Positions 36,440 through 45,129 of a stretch of DNA of 64,000 bases are shown piece after piece; positions within the stretch are counted from its first letter, which is position 1, and every line of letters starts with the position of its first letter. The position numbers and the translations under genes were made by a program. Under the pieces are notes generated by a model, which was not told where the DNA came from, made no database searches, and was given only the letters and a program-made list of their open reading frames with translations. This stretch comes from Actinopolyspora biskrensis (GTDB lineage Bacteria > Actinomycetota > Actinomycetes > Mycobacteriales > Pseudonocardiaceae), in NCBI RefSeq assembly GCF_013408175.1, contig NZ_JACBYW010000004.1:133583-197582 (forward strand), in the 5' to 3' direction.

Positions 36440-37036
36440 TCAAGCCACGCTGGGTCTACCCAGGTCGAACACGTCCACCTCGAAGCGCGCCCACTGCTTG
36501 CGCAGCGCGGACACCCCCCGGTCGAGGGCGAAGTTCAACTCGCCGAGCGTCACCGGAAGCAGCGTGAAGACCTGCAGCTGCTCCACCCCCTGGGGGTCGG
36601 TGAACCTGGTGAACTCGGGGGGGAACATCGGGTGCCCACCCGCGAGCAGCGCGTGGAACTCGGTTCCGGCCAGCAGCGGCTGATCGTTGGGGACGAGCTG
36701 GTCCGGTACGAGGTGGGTGCTGTTGCGCACCAGCAGCTCGGAGGAGATGTCCACCAGGTAGCGGGCCGCCTCGGCCTGCTCCCGGTACACCGTGCACGCC
36801 AGTTCCTGGGCCGGCTCGGCCCCGATGGGCTGGAAGCGCAGCCCCGAGCTGATCACGGACGTCAGGTGGTACTCGTCCAGGTGGAAGAAGACCAGACCGT
36901 AGCCGCGGTCCGGGCCGTGCACGTTCGGGGGTTCCGCCTCCGACGGCCTTCCCGCGTACCGTTCCAGGTTCTCCGCGAGACCGACGAACCGGTGGGCGCC
37001 TCCGATAGGAGGAGTTTCCTTGTTATCGGTGTTCAA
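36440..37036 (-). CDS. Suppressor-of-fused (SUFU) domain protein, copy 2
   Basis: The 198-residue protein is a paralogue of the one at 19694-20251. Landmarks are LAENLERYAGRPSE, YGLVFFHLDEYHLTSVISSG, AQELACTVYREQAEAARYL, QPLLAGTEFHALLAGGHPM and LQVFTLLPVTLGELNFALDRG; the C-terminus is RPSVA as in copy 1. The TTG at 37036 has GGAGG 8 bases upstream. Both copies therefore use TTG starts, which suggests low expression. There is no signal peptide or membrane helix, so it is cytosolic. Function is unknown; an immunity or scaffold role is only a guess from the family. Confidence 0.78.
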   Translation of the reverse strand: MNTDNKETPPIGGAHRFVGLAENLERYAGRPSEAEPPNVHGPDRGYGLVFFHLDEYHLTSVISSGLRFQPIGAEPAQELACTVYREQAEAARYLVDISSELLVRNSTHLVPDQLVPNDQPLLAGTEFHALLAGGHPMFPPEFTRFTDPQGVEQLQVFTLLPVTLGELNFALDRGVSALRKQWARFEVDVFDLGRPSVA

Positions 37037-37143
37037 CCTGGCCTCCAGCGACGTCCGGTGGGCGCGAACACGTCACGGGTGCTGCACGGGGACGACCGGT
37101 GGTTCCGGTCGGTCCGCCCCCGGCCGTGGGCACCGCGGCGGTG

Positions 37144-38808
37144 TCAGGCGTCCACATCGGGAATGGCGGGTCCGAGCAGGTCCTCGGAGTCCACTATCCG
37201 GTAGGCGTACCCCTGCTCGGTGAGGAAACGTTGCCGATGGGCAGCGTAGTCGGTGTCCATCGTGTCCCGGGCGACCACCGAGTAGAAGTGTGCCTGCCCA
37301 CCCTCGGCCTTGGGCCGCAGCAGCCTGCCCAACCGCTGCGCCTCCTCCTGGCGGGAGCCGAACGTCCCGGAAACCTGCACGGCGACCGAGGCCTCGGGGA
37401 GGTCGATGGAGAAGTTGGCCACCTTGGAGACCACGAGCCGGTTGATCTCGCCGCGCCGGAACGCCTCGTAGAGCTTCTCGCGCTCCTTGTTCCTGGTCGA
37501 CCCCTCGATGATCGGAGCTTCCAGCTCCTGCCCCAGCTCGTGCAGCTGTTCCAGGTAGGCGCCGATCACCAGTGAGGGCTCCTCCGGGTGCTGGTCGAGG
37601 ATCGCCCGCACCACGGAGGCCTTGGTGTGCGCCGTGGAGCAGAGCTTGTACCGGTCCTCGGCCTCGGCCGTGGCGTACTCGATGCGCTCGTCCTCGGTCA
37701 GCGTCACCCGGACCTCCACGCAGTCCGCGGGGGCGATCCAGCCCTGTGCCTCGATGTCCTTCCAGGGGGCGTCGAAGCGCTTGGGGCCGATGAGGGAGAA
37801 CACGTCGCCCTCGCGCCCGTCCTCGCGGACCAGCGTCGCGGTCAGCCCGAGCCGCCTTCTGGACTGCAGGTCCGCGGTCATGCGGAAGACGGGCGCGGGG
37901 AGCAGGTGCACCTCGTCGTAGATGATCAGCCCCCAGTCGCGCGAGTCGAACAGGTCGAGGTGCTGGTACTCGCCCTTCGACTTGCGGGTGATCACCTGGT
38001 AGGTGGCTATGGTCACCGGTCGGATCTGTTTCTGCTCACCCGAGTACTCGCCGATCTCGTCCTCGGTGAGCGAGGTCCGCTCGACGAGCTCGCGCTTCCA
38101 CTGCCTGCCCGCGACCGTGTTGGTGACCAGGATCAGCGTGGTCGCACCGGCCTCGGCCATGGCGGCGGCCCCGACGAGGGTCTTGCCCGCTCCGCAGGGC
38201 AGCACCACGACCCCCGAGCCTCCGGCCCAGAACGACTCGACGGCCTGGCGCTGGTAGTCGCGCAGCTGCCACCCGCGCTGTTCGAGCGAGATCGGATGGG
38301 CTTCGCCGTCCACGTACCCGGCCAGGTCCTCGGCGGGCCAGCCCAGTTTGAGCAGGGTCTGCTTGAGTCGGCCGCGCTCGCTGGGGTGGACCACCACCGT
38401 GTCCTCGTCCAGGCGCTCGCCGACCATGGGTTTGATCTTCTTGCTGCGCAGGACCTCCTCGAGCACGGCGCGGTCGCGTGCGCCGAGCACGAGGCCGTGC
38501 GCGGGGTCGTGGGTCAGTTCCAGCCTGCCGTAGCGGCCCATCGTTTCGACGATGTCGACCAGCAACGGCTGCGGGACGGGGTAGCGCGAGTTGTTGACCA
38601 GGGCGTCCACGACCTGCTCGGGGTCGTGCCCTGCGGCGCGGGCGTTCCACAGCGCGAGGGGGGTGATCCGGTAGGTGTGCACGTGCTCCGGCGCGCGCTC
38701 GAGCTCGGCGAACGGCGCTATCGCGGTACGCGCCTCTTCGGCCCCGGCGTGGTCCACCTCGAGAAGTACCGTCTTGTCCGACTGAACTATCAGTGGTCCG
38801 TCAGTCAC
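37144..38808 (-). CDS. XPB/Ssl2-type DNA repair helicase
   Basis: A 554-residue superfamily 2 helicase, very close to the mycobacterial XPB (Rv0861c): VTDGPLIVQSDKTVLLEVDH at the start, Walker A CGAGKT (205-210), DEVH box (298-301), the RED motif in LGLTATLVREDGREG, and helicase motifs V-VI in VVSKVANFSIDLPEA and RQEEAQRLGRLLRP. Mycobacterial XPB is a 3'-5' helicase proposed to act in nucleotide excision repair. The GTG at 38808 matches the family start and follows AGGAG. In mycobacteria its neighbour is the Rv0862c-type gene, which here lies 12 kb away at 50723. Confidence 0.95.
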   Translation of the reverse strand: MTDGPLIVQSDKTVLLEVDHAGAEEARTAIAPFAELERAPEHVHTYRITPLALWNARAAGHDPEQVVDALVNNSRYPVPQPLLVDIVETMGRYGRLELTHDPAHGLVLGARDRAVLEEVLRSKKIKPMVGERLDEDTVVVHPSERGRLKQTLLKLGWPAEDLAGYVDGEAHPISLEQRGWQLRDYQRQAVESFWAGGSGVVVLPCGAGKTLVGAAAMAEAGATTLILVTNTVAGRQWKRELVERTSLTEDEIGEYSGEQKQIRPVTIATYQVITRKSKGEYQHLDLFDSRDWGLIIYDEVHLLPAPVFRMTADLQSRRRLGLTATLVREDGREGDVFSLIGPKRFDAPWKDIEAQGWIAPADCVEVRVTLTEDERIEYATAEAEDRYKLCSTAHTKASVVRAILDQHPEEPSLVIGAYLEQLHELGQELEAPIIEGSTRNKEREKLYEAFRRGEINRLVVSKVANFSIDLPEASVAVQVSGTFGSRQEEAQRLGRLLRPKAEGGQAHFYSVVARDTMDTDYAAHRQRFLTEQGYAYRIVDSEDLLGPAIPDVDA

Positions 38809-39133
38809 GGGCTGGCTCCTGGCTGGACTGGATTGTTGCTGGTTCGTGGCTGCGTGTGCCGCGGGGACCAACGGGATTCCGGCCGTCGAGTATTCCACCG
38901 GGGGCGCTGTTCGCGTGGTGCAGGTCGTGGACACCGCGCCGGTGGAGCGCTCCCGGTACGAGGTGGGGCGGTCCGGCCTCCGCGGGATCGTCGCCTGCCG
39001 GTGGCCGTGTTACTGCCGGGAAATTCCATTGGCACAACGCTTCGTTTCAGTTCTCGTCACGACCGGTCCAGCGTTCCGGTGACATCCAGTAGTTTGCTCA
39101 CTCGAACGGGTGAGGCAAGGCAGAGAGGACGGC
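38809..39133. promoter_or_regulatory. 325-base divergent promoter region
   Basis: No gene is seen. The region separates divergently transcribed XPB and the Cys-rich membrane protein gene, so both promoters must lie here. TAGTTT near 39091, followed by CTCAC and GTGAG arms around 39099-39116, is a candidate promoter and operator for the plus-strand gene. No family repeat is present. Confidence 0.4.
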
Positions 39134-39811
39134 GTGAGCACTCCACCAGACACACCGGATTCGGAGGATTCCTCGGCGTGGGACGCGCGAGCTCCCGAAG
39201 AGATCACGGAGACGGAACCGCGGTTCGAGCGGCAGGTGGAAGGGGAGGAGGTGTCGGAGCCCCACCCGAGGGGCGGGAAACGCGGGAAGCTGTTCGGCTC
39301 GTTGGTCGCGCTCGCCCTCGTGGTGCTGATCGGGTGCGGTGCGCTGTTCGGCTGGAACGCGTGGAAGTCCGGCTCGATGGGGGTCGTCGAGGAGATGCTG
39401 TCCGACATCGGCGGGGTGGACCTCGCCGAGGGCGACTGCGTGCACATCCCCAGGGGCGGCGAGAACGTCGACTTCGAACGGGCCGGATGCGGTTCGGCCC
39501 GCTCGGATTTCCGCGTGGTCGAGCTGCGGGAGGACTCGCGGAAGTGCGCCCGGCAGTCCTACGGCGCGTTGCTCGTGAACGAGGACGTCTACTGCATGAT
39601 CCCCGATGTGGAGGTCGGCGACTGCGTGGCCGACCTCGAGGGTGAGACGACGCTGCTGACCAAGGTGAACTGTGCCGACGAGGCAGCGGGGTGGCGGGTG
39701 ACCGGCCTCGCCGATGTGGTCGATTCCGAGGAGTGCGCCGCGGGGGCCATGTACCAGACCTACCCCGAGCCCGCGCGGACGCTGTGCTTCGCGGAATTGG
39801 CCCGGGAGTAG
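39134..39811 (+). CDS. Cys-rich membrane-anchored protein, LppU/SCO3897-like, paralogue 1
   Basis: The 225-residue protein has an acidic N-terminal cytosolic part (about 1-55), one membrane helix (about 60-82) and an extracytoplasmic domain with regularly spaced cysteines: EGDCVHI, AGCGS, YCMIPDVEVGDCV, KVNCAD, EECAAGAMYQTYPEP and TLCFAE. The pairs probably form disulfides outside the cell. It resembles the LppU/SCO3897-type actinobacterial proteins, but that assignment is tentative. The GTG at 39134 follows AGAGGA. The next gene is a paralogue with the same cysteine order, so this is a tandem duplication. Confidence 0.65.
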   Translation: MSTPPDTPDSEDSSAWDARAPEEITETEPRFERQVEGEEVSEPHPRGGKRGKLFGSLVALALVVLIGCGALFGWNAWKSGSMGVVEEMLSDIGGVDLAEGDCVHIPRGGENVDFERAGCGSARSDFRVVELREDSRKCARQSYGALLVNEDVYCMIPDVEVGDCVADLEGETTLLTKVNCADEAAGWRVTGLADVVDSEECAAGAMYQTYPEPARTLCFAELARE

Positions 39812-40107
39812 TACGGCCCTCCCGTCTCCAGATCGCGGCGGGTTCGCCGGAGCGGGACCTCCCGGCGGTTCGGGTCGGGGCCACTGCCCCGGGCGGTGCC
39901 CCCGCCCCGACCGTCGGGTCGACCGGAGAACCGCAGGGGAAGCGCGTGTGGCGGGATCGGTGCGGGTCCCCGCCCTCGTGCCGGAGGTCCTCCGGTGCGG
40001 TTCTCGATTTCACAACTTCTGCTCCGCCGGAAGTGTTCGATGGGCGGAGAACCCTCGGATCATCGGTTAGATTTAACCCGAAAGCATGATCTTCGGAAGA
40101 GGGGCGC

Positions 40108-40854
40108 GTGACTTTTCCACCACAGCCGTCGAATGATCCCGAGCAGAACCCCCCGGGCGAGGCGCGGGCCGGCGCGGAGAGCTCCCCCGGCGGCCCCGGA
40201 GGGCCGACCACCCCCGGGTGGGACGTCTTCGGGTTGAGCTGGGGTGGTCCCAACGCGGCGTGGGAAGCGCGGTCACCGCGCGCCCGGCTGGGGGGCAAAG
40301 CGAGATCGCCGCTGCTGCTGTTCAGCGTGATCGCTCCGATCGTGCTGATCGCGCTGGTCGCGACCCTGGTCGGGGTGGGAGCGCGGACCGAATCGGCGGA
40401 GGAGGCCTTCGGCGGCGGAACGGGTGAGGAACTCGGTTCGGAGGCCGGTGGTGCCGACGGCCCGGAAGGCTCCTGCCTGAACATCGTCGACCCCAGCATC
40501 GAGGCCGGGGTGCAGCGCCCCGCCACCTGCGGATCGCGGGACTCGGACTACGAGGTGGTGCGCAGCACCTCCTCCCCGCCCCTCGAGTGCCCTTCCGACG
40601 CCTACAGCAGGCTGGTCCGCGAGGGGAGCGGGTACTGCCTGATCCCGGACGTCCGGAAGGGCGACTGCATGCGGATCGGTGCGCCCACGGAGTTCCGCAC
40701 CAAGGTGCGGTGCGTCGACGCCGAGGCCGACCTGCGGATCACGAAGGTCGCCTCCGGCGTCGACGAGATGCTCTGTCCGGTCGGGACGACCTGGTACATG
40801 AGCTACCCGGAGCCGGGCGAAACGCTGTGCGCCGAACGGATCTCCGCGATCTAG
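40108..40854 (+). CDS. Cys-rich membrane-anchored protein, LppU/SCO3897-like, paralogue 2
   Basis: The 248-residue product repeats the plan of the previous gene: a Pro/Gly-rich N-terminal cytosolic stretch (about 1-65), one membrane helix (about 70-93), an acidic Gly-rich spacer and a cysteine domain with GSCLNI, ATCGSR, YCLIPDVRKGDCM, KVRCVD, EMLCPVGTTWYMSYPEP and TLCAER. Shared blocks with paralogue 1 are the YCxIPDV..GDC and YPEP..TLC motifs. The intervening 296 bases hold no gene. Starts at GTG 40108 after GAGGGG. Function unknown; a redox or ligand-binding role outside the cell is conceivable. Confidence 0.65.
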   Translation: MTFPPQPSNDPEQNPPGEARAGAESSPGGPGGPTTPGWDVFGLSWGGPNAAWEARSPRARLGGKARSPLLLFSVIAPIVLIALVATLVGVGARTESAEEAFGGGTGEELGSEAGGADGPEGSCLNIVDPSIEAGVQRPATCGSRDSDYEVVRSTSSPPLECPSDAYSRLVREGSGYCLIPDVRKGDCMRIGAPTEFRTKVRCVDAEADLRITKVASGVDEMLCPVGTTWYMSYPEPGETLCAERISAI

Positions 40855-40882
40855 CACGCTTCCGCGGACGGGTGGGGCGGAG

Positions 40883-41842
40883 TCACTCGGCGGCCTCGCG
40901 CGCGGGGGAGCCCTGTTCCACCTGGAGGGACTCCGGCTCCGCGTCGGCGCGCTCGTCCTCCGAAGTGGACTCGGTTTCCGAGCCGGTGTCCCGCGCGGTG
41001 GTTCCGGTTCCGCCCGGCCTCTCGTGGCCTCCGCCGCCGCGCAGCATGCGGGCGATCTCACCGCGCAGGTGCACGAAGGTCTCCGACTCGCGGGTGCCGA
41101 TCTGGTCGCGCTCGTTGCCGAGATCGACCGGCAGATCGGCGACTACGGTCGCGGGCGTCTCGGACAGCACGAGCACCCGGTCCCCGAGGTAGACGCTCTC
41201 GTCGATGTCGTGGGTGACCAGCAGTATCGTGGTGTCCTGCTCCGCGCGGACCCGCAGCAGCAGGTCCTCCAGCTCGAAACGGGTCTGCGCGTCGACGGAG
41301 GCGAACGGTTCGTCCATGAGCAGCAGCGCGGGGCGGCAGGCCAACGCCCGTGCGATGGCCACCCGCTGCTGCATCCCCCCGGAAAGCTGCCACGGGTACT
41401 TGCGCTCCGCTCCGGACAGTCCCACCCACTCCAGGGTCTGCCGCACCCGCTCGCGTCGCCGCTCCTTGGGGACGTTCCCGGAACGCAGCGGGAATTCGAC
41501 GTTTCCGCGCACGCTCATCCACGGGAACAGCGAACGACCGTAGTCCTGGAAGACCACGGCCAGGTCCTCGGGAACCCCGCGCACGGGTTCGCCGTGCATC
41601 CGCACCTCGCCGCCGCTCGGCCGGATGAGGGAGGCGAGGCAGCGCAGCAGCGTGGACTTGCCGCATCCGGACGGGCCGACGATGCAGGTCAGCTGCCCGG
41701 CCCTGACGTCGAAGGTCACTCCGCCGATGGCGGTGTGCTCCTGTTGTCCCGTGTAGGTGTGCTCCAGGTCGGAGACTTCCAGCATGCTGGGCACGGTTCC
41801 TCCGCTCCCGTCCGTCGTCGGTTCGTTCCGCGTTCCCGTCAT
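40883..41842 (-). CDS. ABC transporter ATPase, nitrate/sulfonate/taurine type
   Basis: The 319-residue ATPase has Walker A GPSGCGKST, the Q-loop in VVFQDYGRSLFPW, signature LSGGMQQR, Walker B LLLMDEPFASVD and the switch histidine in LLVTHDIDE. It belongs to the SsuB/TauB/NrtD group. The C-terminal tail of about 55 residues is acidic and low-complexity, longer than usual. The ATG overlaps the stop of the permease gene upstream (ATGA), giving the operon order binding protein, permease, permease, ATPase. Confidence 0.93.
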   Translation of the reverse strand: MTGTRNEPTTDGSGGTVPSMLEVSDLEHTYTGQQEHTAIGGVTFDVRAGQLTCIVGPSGCGKSTLLRCLASLIRPSGGEVRMHGEPVRGVPEDLAVVFQDYGRSLFPWMSVRGNVEFPLRSGNVPKERRRERVRQTLEWVGLSGAERKYPWQLSGGMQQRVAIARALACRPALLLMDEPFASVDAQTRFELEDLLLRVRAEQDTTILLVTHDIDESVYLGDRVLVLSETPATVVADLPVDLGNERDQIGTRESETFVHLRGEIARMLRGGGGHERPGGTGTTARDTGSETESTSEDERADAEPESLQVEQGSPAREAAE

Positions 41843-42651
41843 TGCGGCACCGCCTCCAGGACACGCCGCTCCACGACGGACAGGACTGTGTTCAGCAGGT
41901 AACCGAGGAGGCCGAGCAACACGATCCCGCTCCAGAGTTGTGCGTAGTCGAATTGGTCGCGCGCGAGCATCATGGCGTGCCCGAGACCGTCGCTGGCGCC
42001 GACGAGCTCGGAGATCACCATCATGATCAGGGCGAGTGAGAGGCTGATCCGCAGGCCCGCGAAGATCTTGGGCAACGCCCCCGGAAGCACGACCGAGCCG
42101 ATCCAGGAAGCGCGCGAGATCCCGAAGGCGCGGGCCGTCTCCGTTTTGACCGGGTCCACGGAGCGGGCCCCGTCGGCGCTGTTGAGCAGGATCGGCCAGA
42201 GGCAGCCGAACACGATCGTCACCAGCTGCAGCTTGAAGCCGATGCTGAACAGCACCATGAAGACCGGGAGCAGCGCGGGCGGCGGGATGGAGCGCGCGAA
42301 GGACAGCAGCGGACCGATGTAGGCCAGCGCGTTGCCGGAGCGCCCCAGCAGCAGTCCGAGACCCACTCCGACCACTCCGGCCAGCGTCCATCCGAGGAGC
42401 AGTCTGCCCACGCTGGGCAGCACGTCGTCGAAGGCCGCCTCGGTCAGGAACAGCGTTCCGATCCCGCCGCTGAACCACATTCGCCACATCTCCGTGACTA
42501 TGCGCACCGGAGTGGGGAAGAACGGGCTGTCGCCGCCCGCCGTGGCCAGCTGCCACAGCAGCACGGCCCCGAGGAGCACGCCCAGCTGGGACACCACCCC
42601 CGTCACGCGGTGGTGCGGGCGTGCGTTCGGCGAGCTCGCGGCGCCGCTCAT
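41839..42651 (-). CDS. ABC transporter permease (BPD type), second
   Basis: A 270-residue membrane protein with about six helices and the ATPase-contact EAA loop near ETARAFGISRASWIGSVVLPG. It resembles SsuC/TauC permeases. The ATG at 42651 overlaps the stop of the preceding permease gene (ATGA), and its own stop overlaps the ATPase start. Having two different permeases suggests a heterodimeric channel, whereas most Ssu/Tau systems use one permease twice. Confidence 0.92.
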   Translation of the reverse strand: MSGAASSPNARPHHRVTGVVSQLGVLLGAVLLWQLATAGGDSPFFPTPVRIVTEMWRMWFSGGIGTLFLTEAAFDDVLPSVGRLLLGWTLAGVVGVGLGLLLGRSGNALAYIGPLLSFARSIPPPALLPVFMVLFSIGFKLQLVTIVFGCLWPILLNSADGARSVDPVKTETARAFGISRASWIGSVVLPGALPKIFAGLRISLSLALIMMVISELVGASDGLGHAMMLARDQFDYAQLWSGIVLLGLLGYLLNTVLSVVERRVLEAVPQ

Positions 42652-43412
42652 GTCGTCCCTCCCGAAGGAGCCCAGGTGATCCACTTGCGTTGTGCCCCGG
42701 ACATCCCCGCGTTGACCAGGTAGCCGAGCACACCCGCGAGCAGGGTTCCGGCCAGGACCTGGTCCATGCGGCCCGCTCCGCTGCCGGCCACGTAGATGAA
42801 GCTCCCGATGCCTCCGCTGCCGGGGTTCAGCATCTCCACGCTGATCAGCACGATCAGCGCGGTGCTGGCGGCCAGCCGCAGTCCGGTGAACACGAACGGG
42901 ACCACGTGGGGAAGCTTGATCCGGAGGATTCGCTGGACGCGCGAGATGCGGAAGGCCCGCGCCGATTCGAGCAGCTGCTCGTCGAGTTGGCCCGTGGAGT
43001 AGATCGTGTTGAACAGCAGCGGCCAGACGGCGGCGTAGCAGGCGAGGAAGATCTTCCCGGACGGGCTTCCCGCCGAGACCACGACGACGAGGGGGATCAG
43101 TGCCACCGAGGGGACGGGGCGCAGGAACTCGATGAGGGAGGTCGTCGCCGTCCGCAGCAGCGGAACGCTGCCGAGCAGCAGTCCCGCGGGAACGGCCACC
43201 AGAGCGCAGATTCCCAGGGCGATCAGCCAGGCGAGCACGGTGGCGACCACATCGAGCAGGAAGTCGCGCTCACCGAGCAGCTCGGCCAGTTCGGTCAGCA
43301 CGATCGAGGGCGGTGGGAGGTACCGCTGCGGGGCGAGACCGGAGCGGCCCACGATCTCGCAGAGCACGAGAAAGACGGCGACCCCGATCAGTGCGCGGAC
43401 GGCGTTGCGCAT
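42648..43412 (-). CDS. ABC transporter permease (BPD type), first
   Basis: A 254-residue permease with an N-terminal helix and about five further helices. The EAA-like loop LESARAFRISRVQRILRIKL contacts the ATPase. It is a divergent homologue of the next gene. It is translated from ATG 43412 and coupled to the second permease. The operon's binding protein gene lies 184 bases upstream, separated by a GC-rich intergenic block with weak resemblance to the repeat family. Confidence 0.92.
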   Translation of the reverse strand: MRNAVRALIGVAVFLVLCEIVGRSGLAPQRYLPPPSIVLTELAELLGERDFLLDVVATVLAWLIALGICALVAVPAGLLLGSVPLLRTATTSLIEFLRPVPSVALIPLVVVVSAGSPSGKIFLACYAAVWPLLFNTIYSTGQLDEQLLESARAFRISRVQRILRIKLPHVVPFVFTGLRLAASTALIVLISVEMLNPGSGGIGSFIYVAGSGAGRMDQVLAGTLLAGVLGYLVNAGMSGAQRKWITWAPSGGTT

Positions 43413-43596
43413 CGTTTCCTGAATCGTCTGAACGGCTGGCCCGTTCGTTTGGCTGATTGGGGCTGGCCTGTCGTGCCGGGGACCGGCGTGGTTCTCCGGC
43501 GCCGGTGGGCGGCGCCGGAGAACACCACCCTGCCCACCGGCGCCGCCAAGCGACCACCTGCGACGACCGAGCCGGAGAAACCCGGCAGGGCCGAGT

Positions 43597-44622
43597 TCAC
43601 TGCTGCTCGTCGTCGGGGGCGTGGAAGAGCATCGACTCGACGTCGAACTCCTCCGACGGCAGTTCCCCGTTGTTCTGCATGAGGCTGACCACGCTCTTGA
43701 GCCTGCTGGCCTCGAGGGTGGAGGGGTAGGAGCCGATGGTCACCAGCGAGGCGGTCTTCGGCTCGATCTCGGTGTACCCCGGCAGGAGTTCCTCGACCTG
43801 GCTGCGGTTGTCGTTGGCTTCCGCCTGTGCCCTGGACATCACCCGTTGGAAGTCGGCAGCGGCTTCCTCGTGGTTCTGCACCCACTCGTTGGTGGCCGCG
43901 TAGCCCGCGATGGGCATGTTTGCGGTCGGCCCCGAGGTCTGGTCCACCAGGGTTTGGGCGCCCAGCTGGTTGGCTCGCGAGATGAAGGGCTCGATCACCG
44001 AGGCCGCCGCGACGTCGCCGTTGCGCAGTGCGGTGGGCATGTCGGGGAAGTCCATCGTGACGAACTCGACGTCGTCCGGGTTGACGCCGTGGGTCTCCAG
44101 GGTGGTCCGCGCCGTCAGTTCGTTGAGGTTGCCCCGGGTGTTGACCGCGATCTTCTCGCCCGCGAGGTCGGAGATTTCCTGCGCGGGCCCGTTCGGCATG
44201 TGCATCAGCAGGAAGGTGCCCTCCTCGGCCTGGTAGGCGTCGGAGAGGGCCTTGATGTCGGCCGTCCCCTTCTGCTGGGCACGGATGAACGAGACCCAGT
44301 TGCCGAAGGTGATGTCCAACTCGCCGCTGGCGATCTTGGGGATGCCGCGCGCGCCGCCGGGGATGGTGGTCAGGTCGACTTCGAGGCCGGCGTCCTTGAA
44401 GTAGCCCTTCTTCTTCGCCAGGTGGAGCGGGGCCACGTCGACGGCGGGCATGGTGCCGAGGTTGATCTTCGTGTTCCCCGACTCCGAGTTCGATTCGCCT
44501 TCCGAGCCGCTGAGCAGGCCGCAGCCGGAAACCAGGAAGAGACCGAGGCTGGTGGCGAGGGCCAGCGCGGTCCGGAACAACGAGCGGCTTCTCCGGCCGA
44601 CTCGCACATCGGATCGAACCAT
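43597..44622 (-). CDS. ABC transporter substrate-binding lipoprotein (NMT1/SsuA-like)
   Basis: The 341-residue protein has a basic start, a hydrophobic core and a lipobox ending LVSGC (Cys about 34), so it is a lipid-anchored receptor. The mature part shows the SsuA/NMT1/THI5-like pattern: VAPLHLAKKKGYFKDAGLEV, GELDITFGNWVSF, GEKIAVNTRGN and DMPTALRNGDVAAASVIEP. Candidate ligands are alkylsulfonates, nitrate or a pyrimidine such as thiamine precursors; the sequence alone does not decide. The ATG at 44622 is preferred over a TTG at 44631. It heads the minus-strand operon 44622-40883. Confidence 0.92.
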   Translation of the reverse strand: MVRSDVRVGRRSRSLFRTALALATSLGLFLVSGCGLLSGSEGESNSESGNTKINLGTMPAVDVAPLHLAKKKGYFKDAGLEVDLTTIPGGARGIPKIASGELDITFGNWVSFIRAQQKGTADIKALSDAYQAEEGTFLLMHMPNGPAQEISDLAGEKIAVNTRGNLNELTARTTLETHGVNPDDVEFVTMDFPDMPTALRNGDVAAASVIEPFISRANQLGAQTLVDQTSGPTANMPIAGYAATNEWVQNHEEAAADFQRVMSRAQAEANDNRSQVEELLPGYTEIEPKTASLVTIGSYPSTLEASRLKSVVSLMQNNGELPSEEFDVESMLFHAPDDEQQ

Positions 44623-45129
44623 GGTCAGCAATGCTCTTTCGGGTGATTGGGCGACGGGATGAGGCAGCTCATTACTTTCACGGTTCCGGTACGAAGAGTC
44701 AACAGTGTGGCTGGTTTCGCCCGGACGAGTTAACGCTAGTTAGTTAGGTATTCACATACCGCTGATGCATGACCATTGTCGGAAACCGTCGGGCGCTGCT
44801 CTGCCGTGGCACGGCGTGCGGTGTGTCATCTCACAGTCGGCGCGGGGAGTTGCTCACCGTACCCACTTGACCCGGTGATGCCTTCTAACGGGGGAAAACT
44901 GGCAATAGTGTGAATAACGCTACGTATAGCGCCCCACTTTTCCGATCGTGGTGTCCGTCAGTACGCTGAGGCTGCCCGCGGGAGTCGCGCAGCCCCGGAT
45001 TCCCGGGGGAGTGGGTTCGGGACGCCAGGGTGGCGACCATCCCCTGAGCTGCACATCCCGTGTTTTGGTGCCGTCAGTCCATCGACGGAACGGCACGTGC
45101 CCGTAACTGTCGGAATGAGGAAGCCACGA
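44623..45129. promoter_or_regulatory. 507-base divergent regulatory region (ABC operon / conservon)
   Basis: No gene is seen. Two lower-GC stretches stand out: 44728-44770, with GGTAT and ATACC arms (44747-44760), facing the ABC operon; and 44890-44945, with CGCTA and TAGCG arms around CGTA, facing the conservon. Both are promoter or operator candidates by base composition only. Confidence 0.45.
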
